Assembly: GCA_017531485.1 (NCBI GenBank)
Contig: JAFXKY010000061.1
Location: 1-40,815 of the forward strand
Length of the DNA stretch: 40,815 nt
Source: Eubacteriaceae bacterium
GTDB taxonomy: Bacteria; Bacillota; Clostridia; Eubacteriales; Anaerofustaceae
Direction of reading: 5' to 3'
Positions 1-8,300 of this stretch are shown here, piece after piece. The position numbers and the translations under genes are program-made. A model generated the notes under the pieces. That model did not search any database. It was not told the DNA's origin and was given only the letters and a program-made list of their open reading frames with translations. Position 1 is the stretch's first letter, and each line of letters opens with the position of its first letter.

Positions 1-1050
1 CAGCGCAACTTTCTTTTTACCCAAGGAAGTGAGATCAAGTTCATCAGTCATAGTGAGTGATGACAGAGATGTCAAATTAAACTTCTCAAGTCGTGAAGCG
101 AGAGTTATCTGAATGGATTTCAGGGTCTTTGCCGCACCTGAGCGATACTGCCTGTAATACTTCACAGCGATATGCTCCGGTTCCCGCATTTCAAGCCGTT
201 CAAACAGCTCATCAAGAGGCGAAAGATAGCTTTCGACATCTTCACTCACATCTGCCGCACGAAGCATCTCCATGACTATCGCAAAGTTTTGTTCATCCTC
301 GGGGGCTTCATATTTAAGGTAGAATATAAGAGCAAGAAGTAACATACCTGCGGCCACGTCCCAGAATGGCTCATTTGAAGTACTCCCCTTCGGTGTCGTA
401 GCCTTAAACAGATTCGTCACGAGCTTCTGTACATCGTTGTCCGTTTTCAGGTACACAAACGGATTATAGCAGTGGGACTTTTCCATGTTCAGCAGGTCAA
501 GAACCTTTATGTCATAGCCCTTTTCTTGCAATAAATTCCCCGTATCCCGCAGAAGTTCACCTTTCGGGTCAAGCACCACAAAGCTCGTGTTCGCCTGCAT
601 GATATTCGGCTTTGCATAGCTTCGGGTCTTGCCCGCACCGCTTCCACCAACGACCACCGTCAGCAGGTTCCGCCCGTGCCTGCGGCTGTTCAGCGATATC
701 TTAACATTCTGCGTCATGATCTTATTCTCCGAACTCTTTTTATCTGCATATTTCCCGTTTATCGCGCGGACATCTCCCCATTTTGCAGAGCCGTATTCAA
801 TGCCCTTGCGGTAGTTATGCTGTGAGGACAGGATTATTCCGACAGTGAGCGCGTACATCAAAAGAAATATCAGAACTGTTTTCAGGCTGTTTTCGCATAA
901 AGTAATTTTTGTATAATCCCCACTGCTCAGACCGTTTATTATTCCGACGATTCCACCGTCACAATACGGAGCGACAATCAACGCAAGCCATACAACGGGC
1001 AAACAACCTAAAACGAAAAGTATAATCTTTATCCTCACATTACCTTTCAT
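1..1050 (-). CDS. VirD4/TraG type IV coupling protein, N-terminal part (cut by window edge)
   Basis: An open frame of 350 codons starts with ATG at 1050 and runs off the left edge, so the C-terminus is missing. The first ~65 residues hold two hydrophobic segments (LFVLGCLPVVWLALIV and LKTVLIFLLMYALTVGIIL). These are followed by KGIEYGSAKWGD, typical of TraG/VirD4 proteins, and a Walker A motif, VVGGSGAGKT, near residue 140. The family is the membrane ATPase that brings the relaxase-DNA complex to the conjugative secretion channel. It starts inside the end of the upstream 57-aa gene (11-nt overlap), which indicates one operon with the PcfB-like protein and relaxase. The missing part should carry Walker B and the rest of the ATPase. 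The family assignment is secure; the exact subfamily is not. Confidence 0.9.
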   Translation of the reverse strand, partial: MKGNVRIKIILFVLGCLPVVWLALIVAPYCDGGIVGIINGLSSGDYTKITLCENSLKTVLIFLLMYALTVGIILSSQHNYRKGIEYGSAKWGDVRAINGKYADKKSSENKIMTQNVKISLNSRRHGRNLLTVVVGGSGAGKTRSYAKPNIMQANTSFVVLDPKGELLRDTGNLLQEKGYDIKVLDLLNMEKSHCYNPFVYLKTDNDVQKLVTNLFKATTPKGSTSNEPFWDVAAGMLLLALIFYLKYEAPEDEQNFAIVMEMLRAADVSEDVESYLSPLDELFERLEMREPEHIAVKYYRQYRSGAAKTLKSIQITLASRLEKFNLTSLSSLTMTDELDLTSLGKKKVAL

Positions 1051-1213
1051 GCCGCCCGCCCTTCGTCTTTGCCCGTTCATCCGTCAGCATAAGTATCATG
1101 TCTTCGATGTATTCCGTCGGCTCGCTTTTTCGTGAACGCTCTTTTCTCATTTCGTTCAGAGCACGCAGGATAAGGGAATATTCGTGTTTGTCAAGAATGA
1201 TCACCCTCTTCAT
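1040..1213 (-). CDS. Small conserved ICE protein, 57 aa
   Basis: A 57-aa frame starts MKRVIILDKHEYSLILRALN and ends GGRHER. Its ATG overlaps the stop of the PcfB-like gene (ATGA), and its end overlaps the start of the coupling-protein gene by 11 nt. This tight coupling argues for a real gene. It is charged, with no membrane segment. The pattern 'E-x2-LIL-x-ALNEM ... TEYIEDMILML' resembles the 54-aa protein at 12198-12362 in the same element ('E-LSTILYSLVEL ... TDFIDDVILKV'), so the two are probably distant paralogues. Function unknown; a small helical accessory or regulatory protein is only a guess. Confidence 0.7.
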   Translation of the reverse strand: MKRVIILDKHEYSLILRALNEMRKERSRKSEPTEYIEDMILMLTDERAKTKGGRHER

Positions 1214-1833
1214 CGGCTTCGTCCTTTCACTCTGTTCTTGTTTTTGCCTTTTATGAGGGATTTTTGCTTGCGTGCTTCCCTGATCTTTCTTAGTTCATCC
1301 CTGACGGAACGTTTAGAAGTACCCTTTCCGATTTCTGACAGCTTCTCTGATATAGTTTCGGACGGATGGGACTTTTCCGTCCGTTGCGATAAAGGGACTT
1401 CACCTCGCTCGTTCCTCGCCTTTTCCACTTCATGGCGGATATCCGCCGCATCCACGGTTGAGAGATTAAATCTCTCGACGATCCTGTTTATCTTCCCTGC
1501 ATCCTCCGCGCGGACCATGATATCCGCGATCCCGTCGGCGGAAGGCTGTTTGTGGCGAAGCACGCAATAAACAACGCCGTACTTCTTCGCTTCTTTCGTG
1601 AAGCGTTTCAGATCACTCTCTTTCACCGTGAATACCTTCAGTTCCTTCCCGCTTCGGAGCATACTTTTAAGCCGTTGTGCACCACGGGTTTTCTGTTTTT
1701 CGCTGTCACGGAGGATTGCGTAAAGTGCCGTAAGTATGTTCTTTGCCGCGTCCCCCGTGATCCTGAGGGCAACTTCCGCACCGTCAAGCGAGATCCTGAC
1801 GACCTGTTCCGCCGCATCTGCTGAGCTGTTCAT
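1210..1833 (-). CDS. PcfB-like protein (DUF3801)
   Basis: A 207-aa protein with the usual PcfB/DUF3801 layout. An N-terminal region (SLDGAEVALRITGDAAKNILTAL) is followed by a compact alpha/beta part with LKVFTVKESDLKRFTKEAKKYGVVYCVL. The C-terminal tail is long, lysine/arginine-rich and probably disordered (ending KGKNKNRVKGRSR). Family members are encoded beside coupling proteins in Gram-positive conjugative elements, and PcfB of pCF10 helps load the relaxosome. The start ATG at 1833 has a GGAGG site just upstream and overlaps the relaxase end by about 50 nt. The stop overlaps the next ATG. Position between relaxase and coupling protein supports a relaxosome-to-channel role, which is inferred. 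Confidence 0.85.
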   Translation of the reverse strand: MNSSADAAEQVVRISLDGAEVALRITGDAAKNILTALYAILRDSEKQKTRGAQRLKSMLRSGKELKVFTVKESDLKRFTKEAKKYGVVYCVLRHKQPSADGIADIMVRAEDAGKINRIVERFNLSTVDAADIRHEVEKARNERGEVPLSQRTEKSHPSETISEKLSEIGKGTSKRSVRDELRKIREARKQKSLIKGKNKNRVKGRSR

Positions 1834-3151
1834 GTGTTCTGTCCTCCCTTTCTTCTTTTATAAGTTCTGTTTTCTCGCTGATGTTGTCCTTCCGTTCGAG
1901 TATCCCTTCGCATGCTTTCACTTCCTTTCTGAGTTTCTTCAACCTCACGTTTATCACCGATATTTCATCCCTGACCTTCCCTTCTTTTTCAGGATTGCCC
2001 TTGACGTTCATTCTTCCGAGCTTTCCGTAAAGCCGCATCCTGTCTTTTGCGAGCAGTGAGATCTTTTCTTCACGTGATTCTTTAAATAAAATAAGCTGCC
2101 CCGTCGTATCAATGCGATACTTTCCGAGCAGCCGCGCTTCTTCAGATATTTTATTCATTTTTCTTACGTCCTCTCCGATAATCCGGTTTACTTTCTCGTT
2201 CTTTGTTGGGAATATGCCCAAGAGATAGCAGTAATGATAGTAAAGCCCTCTCAATCCCTTGTTCTTCCTGATCCTCCTGCCCCTGCCGATAACGAGATAC
2301 TTCCTTTTCGGTTCGTGCAAAAGTCTTTTACTGTTTGCAAGAATCCTCTTTCTGATCCCCTCGATGGAATACTCATCCCCGTACCTTCTCGCAAGTCTGC
2401 AGAACCTTTCAAACGACGGATGACGTACGGATATATACTTTCCAACCTTAATCTCATAGCCTTTTCTTCTGAGGTGTTCATAGAACTCACTTTCCGTCAT
2501 TGACAGCCTTACTGCTTCGTCAAAGTCCGCCTTTATAATGCTCTGTTGTGTTGGTCGACCTTCTTTTTCTGCCTGCCACTGAGAATAATGCATACTTTTT
2601 CCTTCGTTCCTTTCAATGACCGACAAGCCGTATTCACGGCAAAGTTCATCGGATATGTTACGCATATTTGCGTAATCCTGCTTCGTGCGGTGAAATTTCT
2701 TTCCGTCGATGAACGACACGGTGTTTATGACAAAGTGATTATGCAGATGCTCCTTATCCAGATGAGTGGCAACTACAACCTGATATTTCTCTCCCCACAG
2801 CCTCTGTGCAAGTTTCACTCCTATCTCATGAGCCACTTCGGGCGTAGTTTCACCTGGCGAAAATGACTGGATCCCGTGATAAGCGATCGTCCCGTCAGGC
2901 TTGCCGAAACGCTCCTTCACTGCGTTCATTTCATAAACCGCCGTCCCCGCATAGCAGTTTATCCCCGTCACAAAGCTCATTATGGGTGTTACACTTTCAT
3001 CAAGTTTAATATTTGTCTTATTCATATCCGCCGCGTACTTTATAACCGAATCGAGTTCACCGCTACGCTCGGTCTTTTCACTGTTTTCCACATATTTCAC
3101 CACCTTCCCGATATTTCCGCTAACCCTCCATATTGACGTTATCGCCATCAT
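1784..3151 (-). CDS. Relaxase (MobA/VirD2-type mobilization nuclease)
   Basis: A 455-aa relaxase. The N-terminus (MAITSIWRVSGNIGKVVKYVENSEKTE) is the standard opening of Firmicutes ICE relaxases and holds the candidate nucleophilic tyrosine (KYVEN). It continues with YHGIQSFSPGETTPEVAHEIG and the metal-binding motif HLDKEHLHNHFVINTVSF around residues 130-150. The C-terminal half is basic and helical with coiled-coil character. The enzyme would nick oriT and carry the single strand into the recipient. Two adjacent ATGs (3151 and 3148) could start it; GGATAG lies upstream. It overlaps mobC by 32 nt and the PcfB-like gene by 50 nt. No frameshift or missing catalytic motif is seen, so it is likely functional. 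Confidence 0.93.
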   Translation of the reverse strand: MMAITSIWRVSGNIGKVVKYVENSEKTERSGELDSVIKYAADMNKTNIKLDESVTPIMSFVTGINCYAGTAVYEMNAVKERFGKPDGTIAYHGIQSFSPGETTPEVAHEIGVKLAQRLWGEKYQVVVATHLDKEHLHNHFVINTVSFIDGKKFHRTKQDYANMRNISDELCREYGLSVIERNEGKSMHYSQWQAEKEGRPTQQSIIKADFDEAVRLSMTESEFYEHLRRKGYEIKVGKYISVRHPSFERFCRLARRYGDEYSIEGIRKRILANSKRLLHEPKRKYLVIGRGRRIRKNKGLRGLYYHYCYLLGIFPTKNEKVNRIIGEDVRKMNKISEEARLLGKYRIDTTGQLILFKESREEKISLLAKDRMRLYGKLGRMNVKGNPEKEGKVRDEISVINVRLKKLRKEVKACEGILERKDNISEKTELIKEEREDRTHEQLSRCGGTGRQDLA

Positions 3152-3476
3152 CTATCCTTTCCGGCATGAGCACGGCTTTTGTGATATCCACGATCGCATC
3201 TTCGAGCATCTTCACATAAATGTCGTACCGTGCCGCATTGACTTCGCCCGTCATGTGTGCGAGCTTTGCGATCTGATTGATATTGTTGCCGATGCGGTAA
3301 AGCTGCATCATCATTTTGTAGTAGTCCGCAGGTGGTGTTGCTTTCGGAACGTACCCGTTTATGAGGTGCCTGAGATATCCTTCCTTCGTCATGCCACTCA
3401 TCTCAACACACCTCTCAAGCCTTGCGGCCTCCTTCTCGTTGAGGCGTACCCGTACTTCAAATTGTCTTTTTCTCAT
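3120..3476 (-). CDS. MobC-like relaxosome accessory protein
   Basis: A 118-aa protein. A ribbon-helix-helix-like start (KRQFEVRVRLNEKEAARLE) is followed by the MobC signature YRIGNNINQIAKLAH. MobC proteins bind oriT and help the relaxase open the DNA at the nick site. The ATG at 3476 has an AAGGAAAA site upstream. The gene is first in the mobC-relaxase-PcfB-coupling protein operon and lies directly downstream of the hairpin cluster proposed as oriT. It ends with TAG, showing that TAG is an ordinary stop codon in this element. Confidence 0.9.
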   Translation of the reverse strand: MRKRQFEVRVRLNEKEAARLERCVEMSGMTKEGYLRHLINGYVPKATPPADYYKMMMQLYRIGNNINQIAKLAHMTGEVNAARYDIYVKMLEDAIVDITKAVLMPERIDDGDNVNMEG

Positions 3477-3499
3477 TATTTTTCCTTTCTTATTCGGGG

Positions 3500-3580
3500 T
3501 TTAAGGGGTGTCCCCTGAGTTTTCTGCGTATGGGGAACCATGCGCGATGCTTGCAGGAAAAGTCGCGATGCGACTTGATT
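3500..3580. other. Candidate origin of transfer (oriT): three consecutive hairpins
   Basis: The 147-bp gap between mobC and the primase gene holds three inverted repeats in a row: AGGGG/CCCCT with a 3-nt loop (3504-3516), GCGTATGG/CCATGCGC with a GGAA loop (3526-3545, one wobble pair), and a perfect AAGTCGC/GCGACTT with a 3-nt loop (3560-3576). An array of hairpins directly upstream of mobC and the relaxase gene is where oriT usually lies in this class of elements. The nick site itself could not be recognised. Confidence 0.5.
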
Positions 3581-3623
3581 CAGGCGGAAAACAAACTATC
3601 AACTATTTCAAATCGACTACACA

Positions 3624-4571
3624 TCATCTTTCATAATCTCTCCCACCAACCACCATCTGAAGCATCTCATTATAATCCTTCCCCCTCTTCGGAAAAGCAT
3701 AATGAACTTCATACTTCCCTTCAAGCGCTTTCCCGTAACACTCCGCCGCATCCCTGCCTGCATTGTCATTATCAAGGCAGAGATAAATCCTGCCTACATC
3801 ATATTCAGCAAGAAATCTTTCAAGAGCGAGGGGAATTGAACCTTCGCGAGCGTTGTTCGATCTGTACACCCCTGCAAGCGACAGCAGGTGATGTGTTTGC
3901 CAGTCATTACCGTTACGCTTTTGTAATGTCGCAAATGAGAGTAAATCAATGGCGCTCTCGAATACATAAAGCGAACCACTTTCTTCAGCAGGCAGCCTGA
4001 ACGAATACCGCTTGTCGCTTCCACTTGCCTCGCCTTTGTAACTGCCGACTGTGCCCCTGATGCTTGCATACTTCGGTAAACCTTCGCTGTCATAGCCAAC
4101 GAATACAGCGCTGTGATAAGGCAGGCTTTCATACAAGAGATCATTTTCAATGCAGTAATCAATGATCTCCCGATCAATACCCCTGCCCGTGAGATATGCA
4201 ATCATTTTGTCGTTACTGCCGCATTTTTCAGGCAGAATAAGCAACTTTTCCCGCTTCGCCTGCATTTTCGGCGCAATAGAAAAGGACGGATCACTTTCAA
4301 TCCGCCCCGTAAGCATCTCAACCGCCTCCACAAACCCATAGCCCCGCACCTTGATCAGATAGTCAAGCGACGATGCACCACCGATTCCCTGCGACCACCA
4401 ATACCACTTGCCGTTGGAAATGCGCAGGCTGTCGTGGTCCCTGAGACGGTACTCGTTGCCCGAAACACGCTCGAGATTATTCGGCTCATATCGCTCGATG
4501 TAGGTCAGAAGGTCGAGCTGACGGGCTTGTTCGAGGGTTTGTTGGGGGATGTTTTTATATTTTGTTGTCAT
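3624..4571 (-). CDS. Toprim-domain conjugative-element primase (DUF3991)
   Basis: A 315-aa protein. The N-terminus (LDLLTYIERYEPNNLERV ... WYWWSQGIGGASSLDYLI) is the DUF3991 / CHC2-like region of ICE primases but lacks zinc-ligand cysteines. The C-terminal half is a Toprim fold: a glutamate segment (YVFESAIDLLS, residues ~200-210) followed by IYLCLDNDNAGRDA (~270-283), which carries the metal-binding D-x-D. Such proteins are thought to prime synthesis of the transferred strand or aid element replication. The ATG at 4571 has AAGGAAT upstream. It is on the same strand as mobC but separated from it by the putative oriT. Confidence 0.85.
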   Translation of the reverse strand: MTTKYKNIPQQTLEQARQLDLLTYIERYEPNNLERVSGNEYRLRDHDSLRISNGKWYWWSQGIGGASSLDYLIKVRGYGFVEAVEMLTGRIESDPSFSIAPKMQAKREKLLILPEKCGSNDKMIAYLTGRGIDREIIDYCIENDLLYESLPYHSAVFVGYDSEGLPKYASIRGTVGSYKGEASGSDKRYSFRLPAEESGSLYVFESAIDLLSFATLQKRNGNDWQTHHLLSLAGVYRSNNAREGSIPLALERFLAEYDVGRIYLCLDNDNAGRDAAECYGKALEGKYEVHYAFPKRGKDYNEMLQMVVGGRDYER

Positions 4572-4679
4572 TCAGGTATTCCTTTCTTAGTGTATAAAAT
4601 AGTACTCATAAGCAATTAGACGTATATATCGTTTATCCGCATTGACTATCAAGCTATTCTTATAATACGGAGGTTTAAA

Positions 4680-5339
4680 ATGTCTTTAGAATTCAGAACT
4701 ATTACTTCATTCACAGAGAACTTCAGTTCTTTGATAAAAAAAGATATCTATGAACAAAAACTTTGCAATCTGATGAACCAGTCTGCAATTGTATTCCCCG
4801 GACAATATCAGAAAGTGACTGAACAACCACATAGTGAATGCGATTTTATCGAGATCGCTACAGGCATTAAATTTGATGCAAAGTTACCATTCAAGCCAAA
4901 ACAAGGAAAGCTAATTGGTAGTAAAAATCGTAATTTCGAGAAATGGCTATCATTGACAATGCAACAAATTTACGATTTCGGTGAGGATATTGTTGAAACA
5001 CGAGGTAAAAATATCTCCTCTCTAGAAATCTACAAGATTATCGAAAAAAGAATATCAACTTTAGCCGAAGACGAACATTGCATTTTATTTTTCCCTTATC
5101 CGATTAATTTTGAGATGGAAAACTTTGATTTTCTGTTTTTTTGTTCAGATATTTTAGATGCTATTCTGAAAGAATTAAAATCACAAGACAAAATCAGAGA
5201 CCGGAAGATTTATGCAATATACCCATCGCTTGACGGATACATTGTCCTTCGGAATATAAATGATAATCAAAGAGAATATATTCGTTCTGACGAATTTATT
5301 GACTTTGTAACCTACGATTTTCAAATCGACAAAATGTAA
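4680..5339 (+). CDS. AT-rich orphan cargo gene, unknown function (219 aa)
   Basis: This is the only plus-strand gene in the conjugative element. A strong site (CGGAGG) lies 7 nt before the ATG and a TATAAT-like box is just upstream, so it is probably expressed on its own. The family is not recognised. The protein looks soluble and alpha/beta. Around residues 54-72, SECDFIEIATGIKFDAKLPF contains an acidic residue followed by D-A-K, which faintly resembles a PD-(D/E)xK nuclease core; this is a hint only. A hydrophobic stretch (FDFLFFCSDILDAIL, ~150) and YPSLDGYIVLRN follow. Base composition and codon use are clearly more AT-rich than its neighbours, suggesting a separately acquired cargo gene. 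Confidence 0.75.
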   Translation: MSLEFRTITSFTENFSSLIKKDIYEQKLCNLMNQSAIVFPGQYQKVTEQPHSECDFIEIATGIKFDAKLPFKPKQGKLIGSKNRNFEKWLSLTMQQIYDFGEDIVETRGKNISSLEIYKIIEKRISTLAEDEHCILFFPYPINFEMENFDFLFFCSDILDAILKELKSQDKIRDRKIYAIYPSLDGYIVLRNINDNQREYIRSDEFIDFVTYDFQIDKM

Positions 5340-5345
5340 TTACTT

Positions 5346-5370
5346 CCAAAGGGCGGTCTCCCGCCCTTTG
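5346..5370. terminator. Bidirectional hairpin between convergent genes
   Basis: A perfect 9-bp stem, AAAGGGCGG/CCGCCCTTT with a TCTC loop (5348-5369), sits between the stop of the plus-strand orphan gene and the stop of the adhesin. T tracts are weak on both sides, but the placement between two converging genes fits a shared terminator. Confidence 0.6.
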
Positions 5371-8300
5371 CTATTTCACCTTCTTCCTCTTAATCTCAAC
5401 AACCCCGCATCCCGCAAGTCCGATTCCTGAAATTAAGAGCAGTTCTTTCCATAAGTCTGTCATCCTTCTGTCCCCCGTATCAGGCGTATCCCTTAGGATG
5501 TTATGCATCTCAACAATGGTGGTTGAATCCGTCAGCACGTTGGCAAGCTTGTCTTCCGGAAGGACATAATCCGCGGAAATCTCATCGTGCACCTCGCTGA
5601 TGGTGTACTCACCAATCCTGAGGTCGGGAATGAGGATCTCACCGTTTGCATCGGTGGTGAAGGTCATGTCGTAACCGTCCGCATTCGTAACCCTGAACGA
5701 AAAATCTTCGACTTTTCCGTCAGACGATGTCTTCACGATCTTCATCCAGCCACGCTGAGACTCGTTAATAAAGCCCACTCCCGCTTCGTTTTCGATGACG
5801 TAAGTTTTACCATGTTCCCCGATAAACACGCTGTATTCGTTTTCATCAAGAAGAAATCCTTCCGGTGCCTTCGTTTCTCTCACCACGTATTCACCATATG
5901 TGAGATCCTTCATCTCATAAACGCCCACATCCGTTTCCGTCATCTCACCGATAAGCTCACCTTCTCGATACACCTCAAACACAGCCCCCGTAAGCTTGTT
6001 TTCCGGATACTCCTCATCGACTTTCGTAAGCGTGATATTGCCCCTGATCGCTTTATTCGTGAGTGTGATTTCCACTACCTGTCCAACTTCGCTGATCGTC
6101 ACAACAAATTCTTCTTCCGACAAAAGATATCCTTCAGGACTTTCAATCTCTCTTACGACCCAATTACCATATGGCACGTTTTCAAACTTAAAGCTGCCGT
6201 CATCTGCCGATGTTGTTATTGCGATCGCTGTATTAAGCGAAAAATCCATTACATCAGCCTTAAATATGCCGATCAATGCGCCACCGAGTCCGTTTCCGTC
6301 GTCGCTTACTTTTCTGCCGCTGACAGAGCCATAAATCATCCTGTTTTCAATGGGCTTTCCGTCGTTCAATGCGATTTCTACAGTTCCGATCTCCTGACCT
6401 GCGTACGCAAACGAAAACTCATATTTCTCATCATTAAGAACATACTTCCCGTCTGTTTCGAGCTCTTTCACGTAATAAATGCCGAAGGGCAGGTCCGTCT
6501 TAACCTCAGTAGTTCCGTCCTCGCTCACTGTAATCATCTCAATAAGCCCGTCTGTCGGAATCATCGTTCCGTCAGCAGAAACAATATTCTCCCCTGCATA
6601 CAGCCCGAAAGTCACGGCACTAAGGTTTCCACTTACTCCATACTCATCATTCTTTTCCATTACCTTGGCAAGGGAAATATTCACCTTCTGCCTTGCGTTG
6701 AATATTTCCTGAGATGTACTCGTAAGCTCAACTTCCTGCTCTGCGTAGGCAAGCTCGACGGTGTATGCTTCATCATTCAGCACTGTTCCATAAGGTGCGG
6801 TCACTTCCTTAACCACATACTTTCCGAGGTAAAGCTCCCTGCTCACCGCTTCACCGTTTTCATCTGTGGTGACGGTATCTACAAGTTCGCCCGCCGCAAA
6901 TCTCACCGTTCCATCCTGAGTCGCGACATCTTCCAAAGCCCTGATCTCAAAGACCGCGCCTGCAAGTCCTTTCAGGTCATAAACCGGCTGATATATTTCA
7001 CCCGATTCCGTGACAGATGCAAAAACTTCACCTTTCTTGCTGATTTTTATCGTTCCTCTCTGAGCTTTGTTCGGCTTCGTCAGCTCAATGATGTCGTCTT
7101 GTCCTGTAACATCGAAAGTGATCGGTGTGCTGTCAACAACATATCCGTAAGGTGCGACGACTTCCACAAGGCTATAGCCCTTACCGTACGGCAGGCTCAC
7201 GGGTGTGATGAGAAAACCTTCGTCGTTAGTGAAAAACGTGTCTATCGTCTCGTTTTCCGGATAAACAGAATCATACGTCACAAGGCTTCCGTCGGGTTTA
7301 AAGATCTGAAAGCCCGCACAGCAAACAGTGATGGCCTTGCCCGTTTCAGCATCAACTTTCATGACCTTTATCCTGCTTTTCAGTGATTCGTTCTTGAGAA
7401 TATAGCCGTAGGTTTTATTGTTTTCGGAGATGTAAACATCAAAGTCAGCGGTGTTTTCGCGTCCTTCCCAGCCTTTCACCTGATGCACCGTGTAGACTCC
7501 GTACGGCAGGTCCTTGCTGATTGCAAACCCGTTTTCATCGCAGATCAGTCTGTCACGATGTTCGTCGTCCGCATTATCATAGCTTCCCGCTGATTTGAGA
7601 TACACCTCAAACTCCGCACCTTCTTCGGGAATATCAGTAGTTTCGGTAAAGTCATCCGTATACTTGCTGATTGCGATTCTGCCTTTAATCATGGTCTCGA
7701 AAACATCCATCTGCAGGGTGTTATACTCAAACTCGTACCACGCTGGATAGCAATCAACGTAATATACTGTCGGATCAAGGGTATAGCCTTCGGACGGTGT
7801 GAGCTCACGGATGGACCAATCATCGCCGCAGGGATAGTAATTCGTGATAAAGTATCCGTCCCGGTCCGTAGTGTAAGTATCAACGAGGGTTTCTCCGTCA
7901 TACACACCGTAAACAGCACCGCCGAGTGTTGCTTCTCCCGTTGGTTCATTCGCGCTTTCGTTCAATGACAGAGGTGTGACAGCAAATCTGTCTTCGCTGT
8001 CATGCTTATAAACTTCCGCACGCCACTTTTTCAGAGCATTGTGAAACGACTTTTCCGTTACCTTGTTCCATTCGATGACTGCTGTCTGAGATTCGGGAAC
8101 CACATAAACATCGGGAGTGTTCACTTCTTCAAGCGCGTAACTTCCCGTAAGTATGTTTTCAAAAATCGCCACACCGCCTTTGTTTGTAACCGCATATTCA
8201 TCAACCTTCATTCCCGAATCGGAAGTGCCGTAAAGGTGAAATTTAATGCCTTCCGTAAAGTTATCTTCTGATGTTTTTATCACCTTCAGATTTCCGCGTT

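Noticed and set aside
5587-7386. A 599-codon open frame on the plus strand
   Set aside because: It lies wholly opposite the adhesin gene, reads as Cys/Arg/Phe/His-rich nonsense and has no ribosome site. It is a by-product of the repetitive Cna-B coding sequence.
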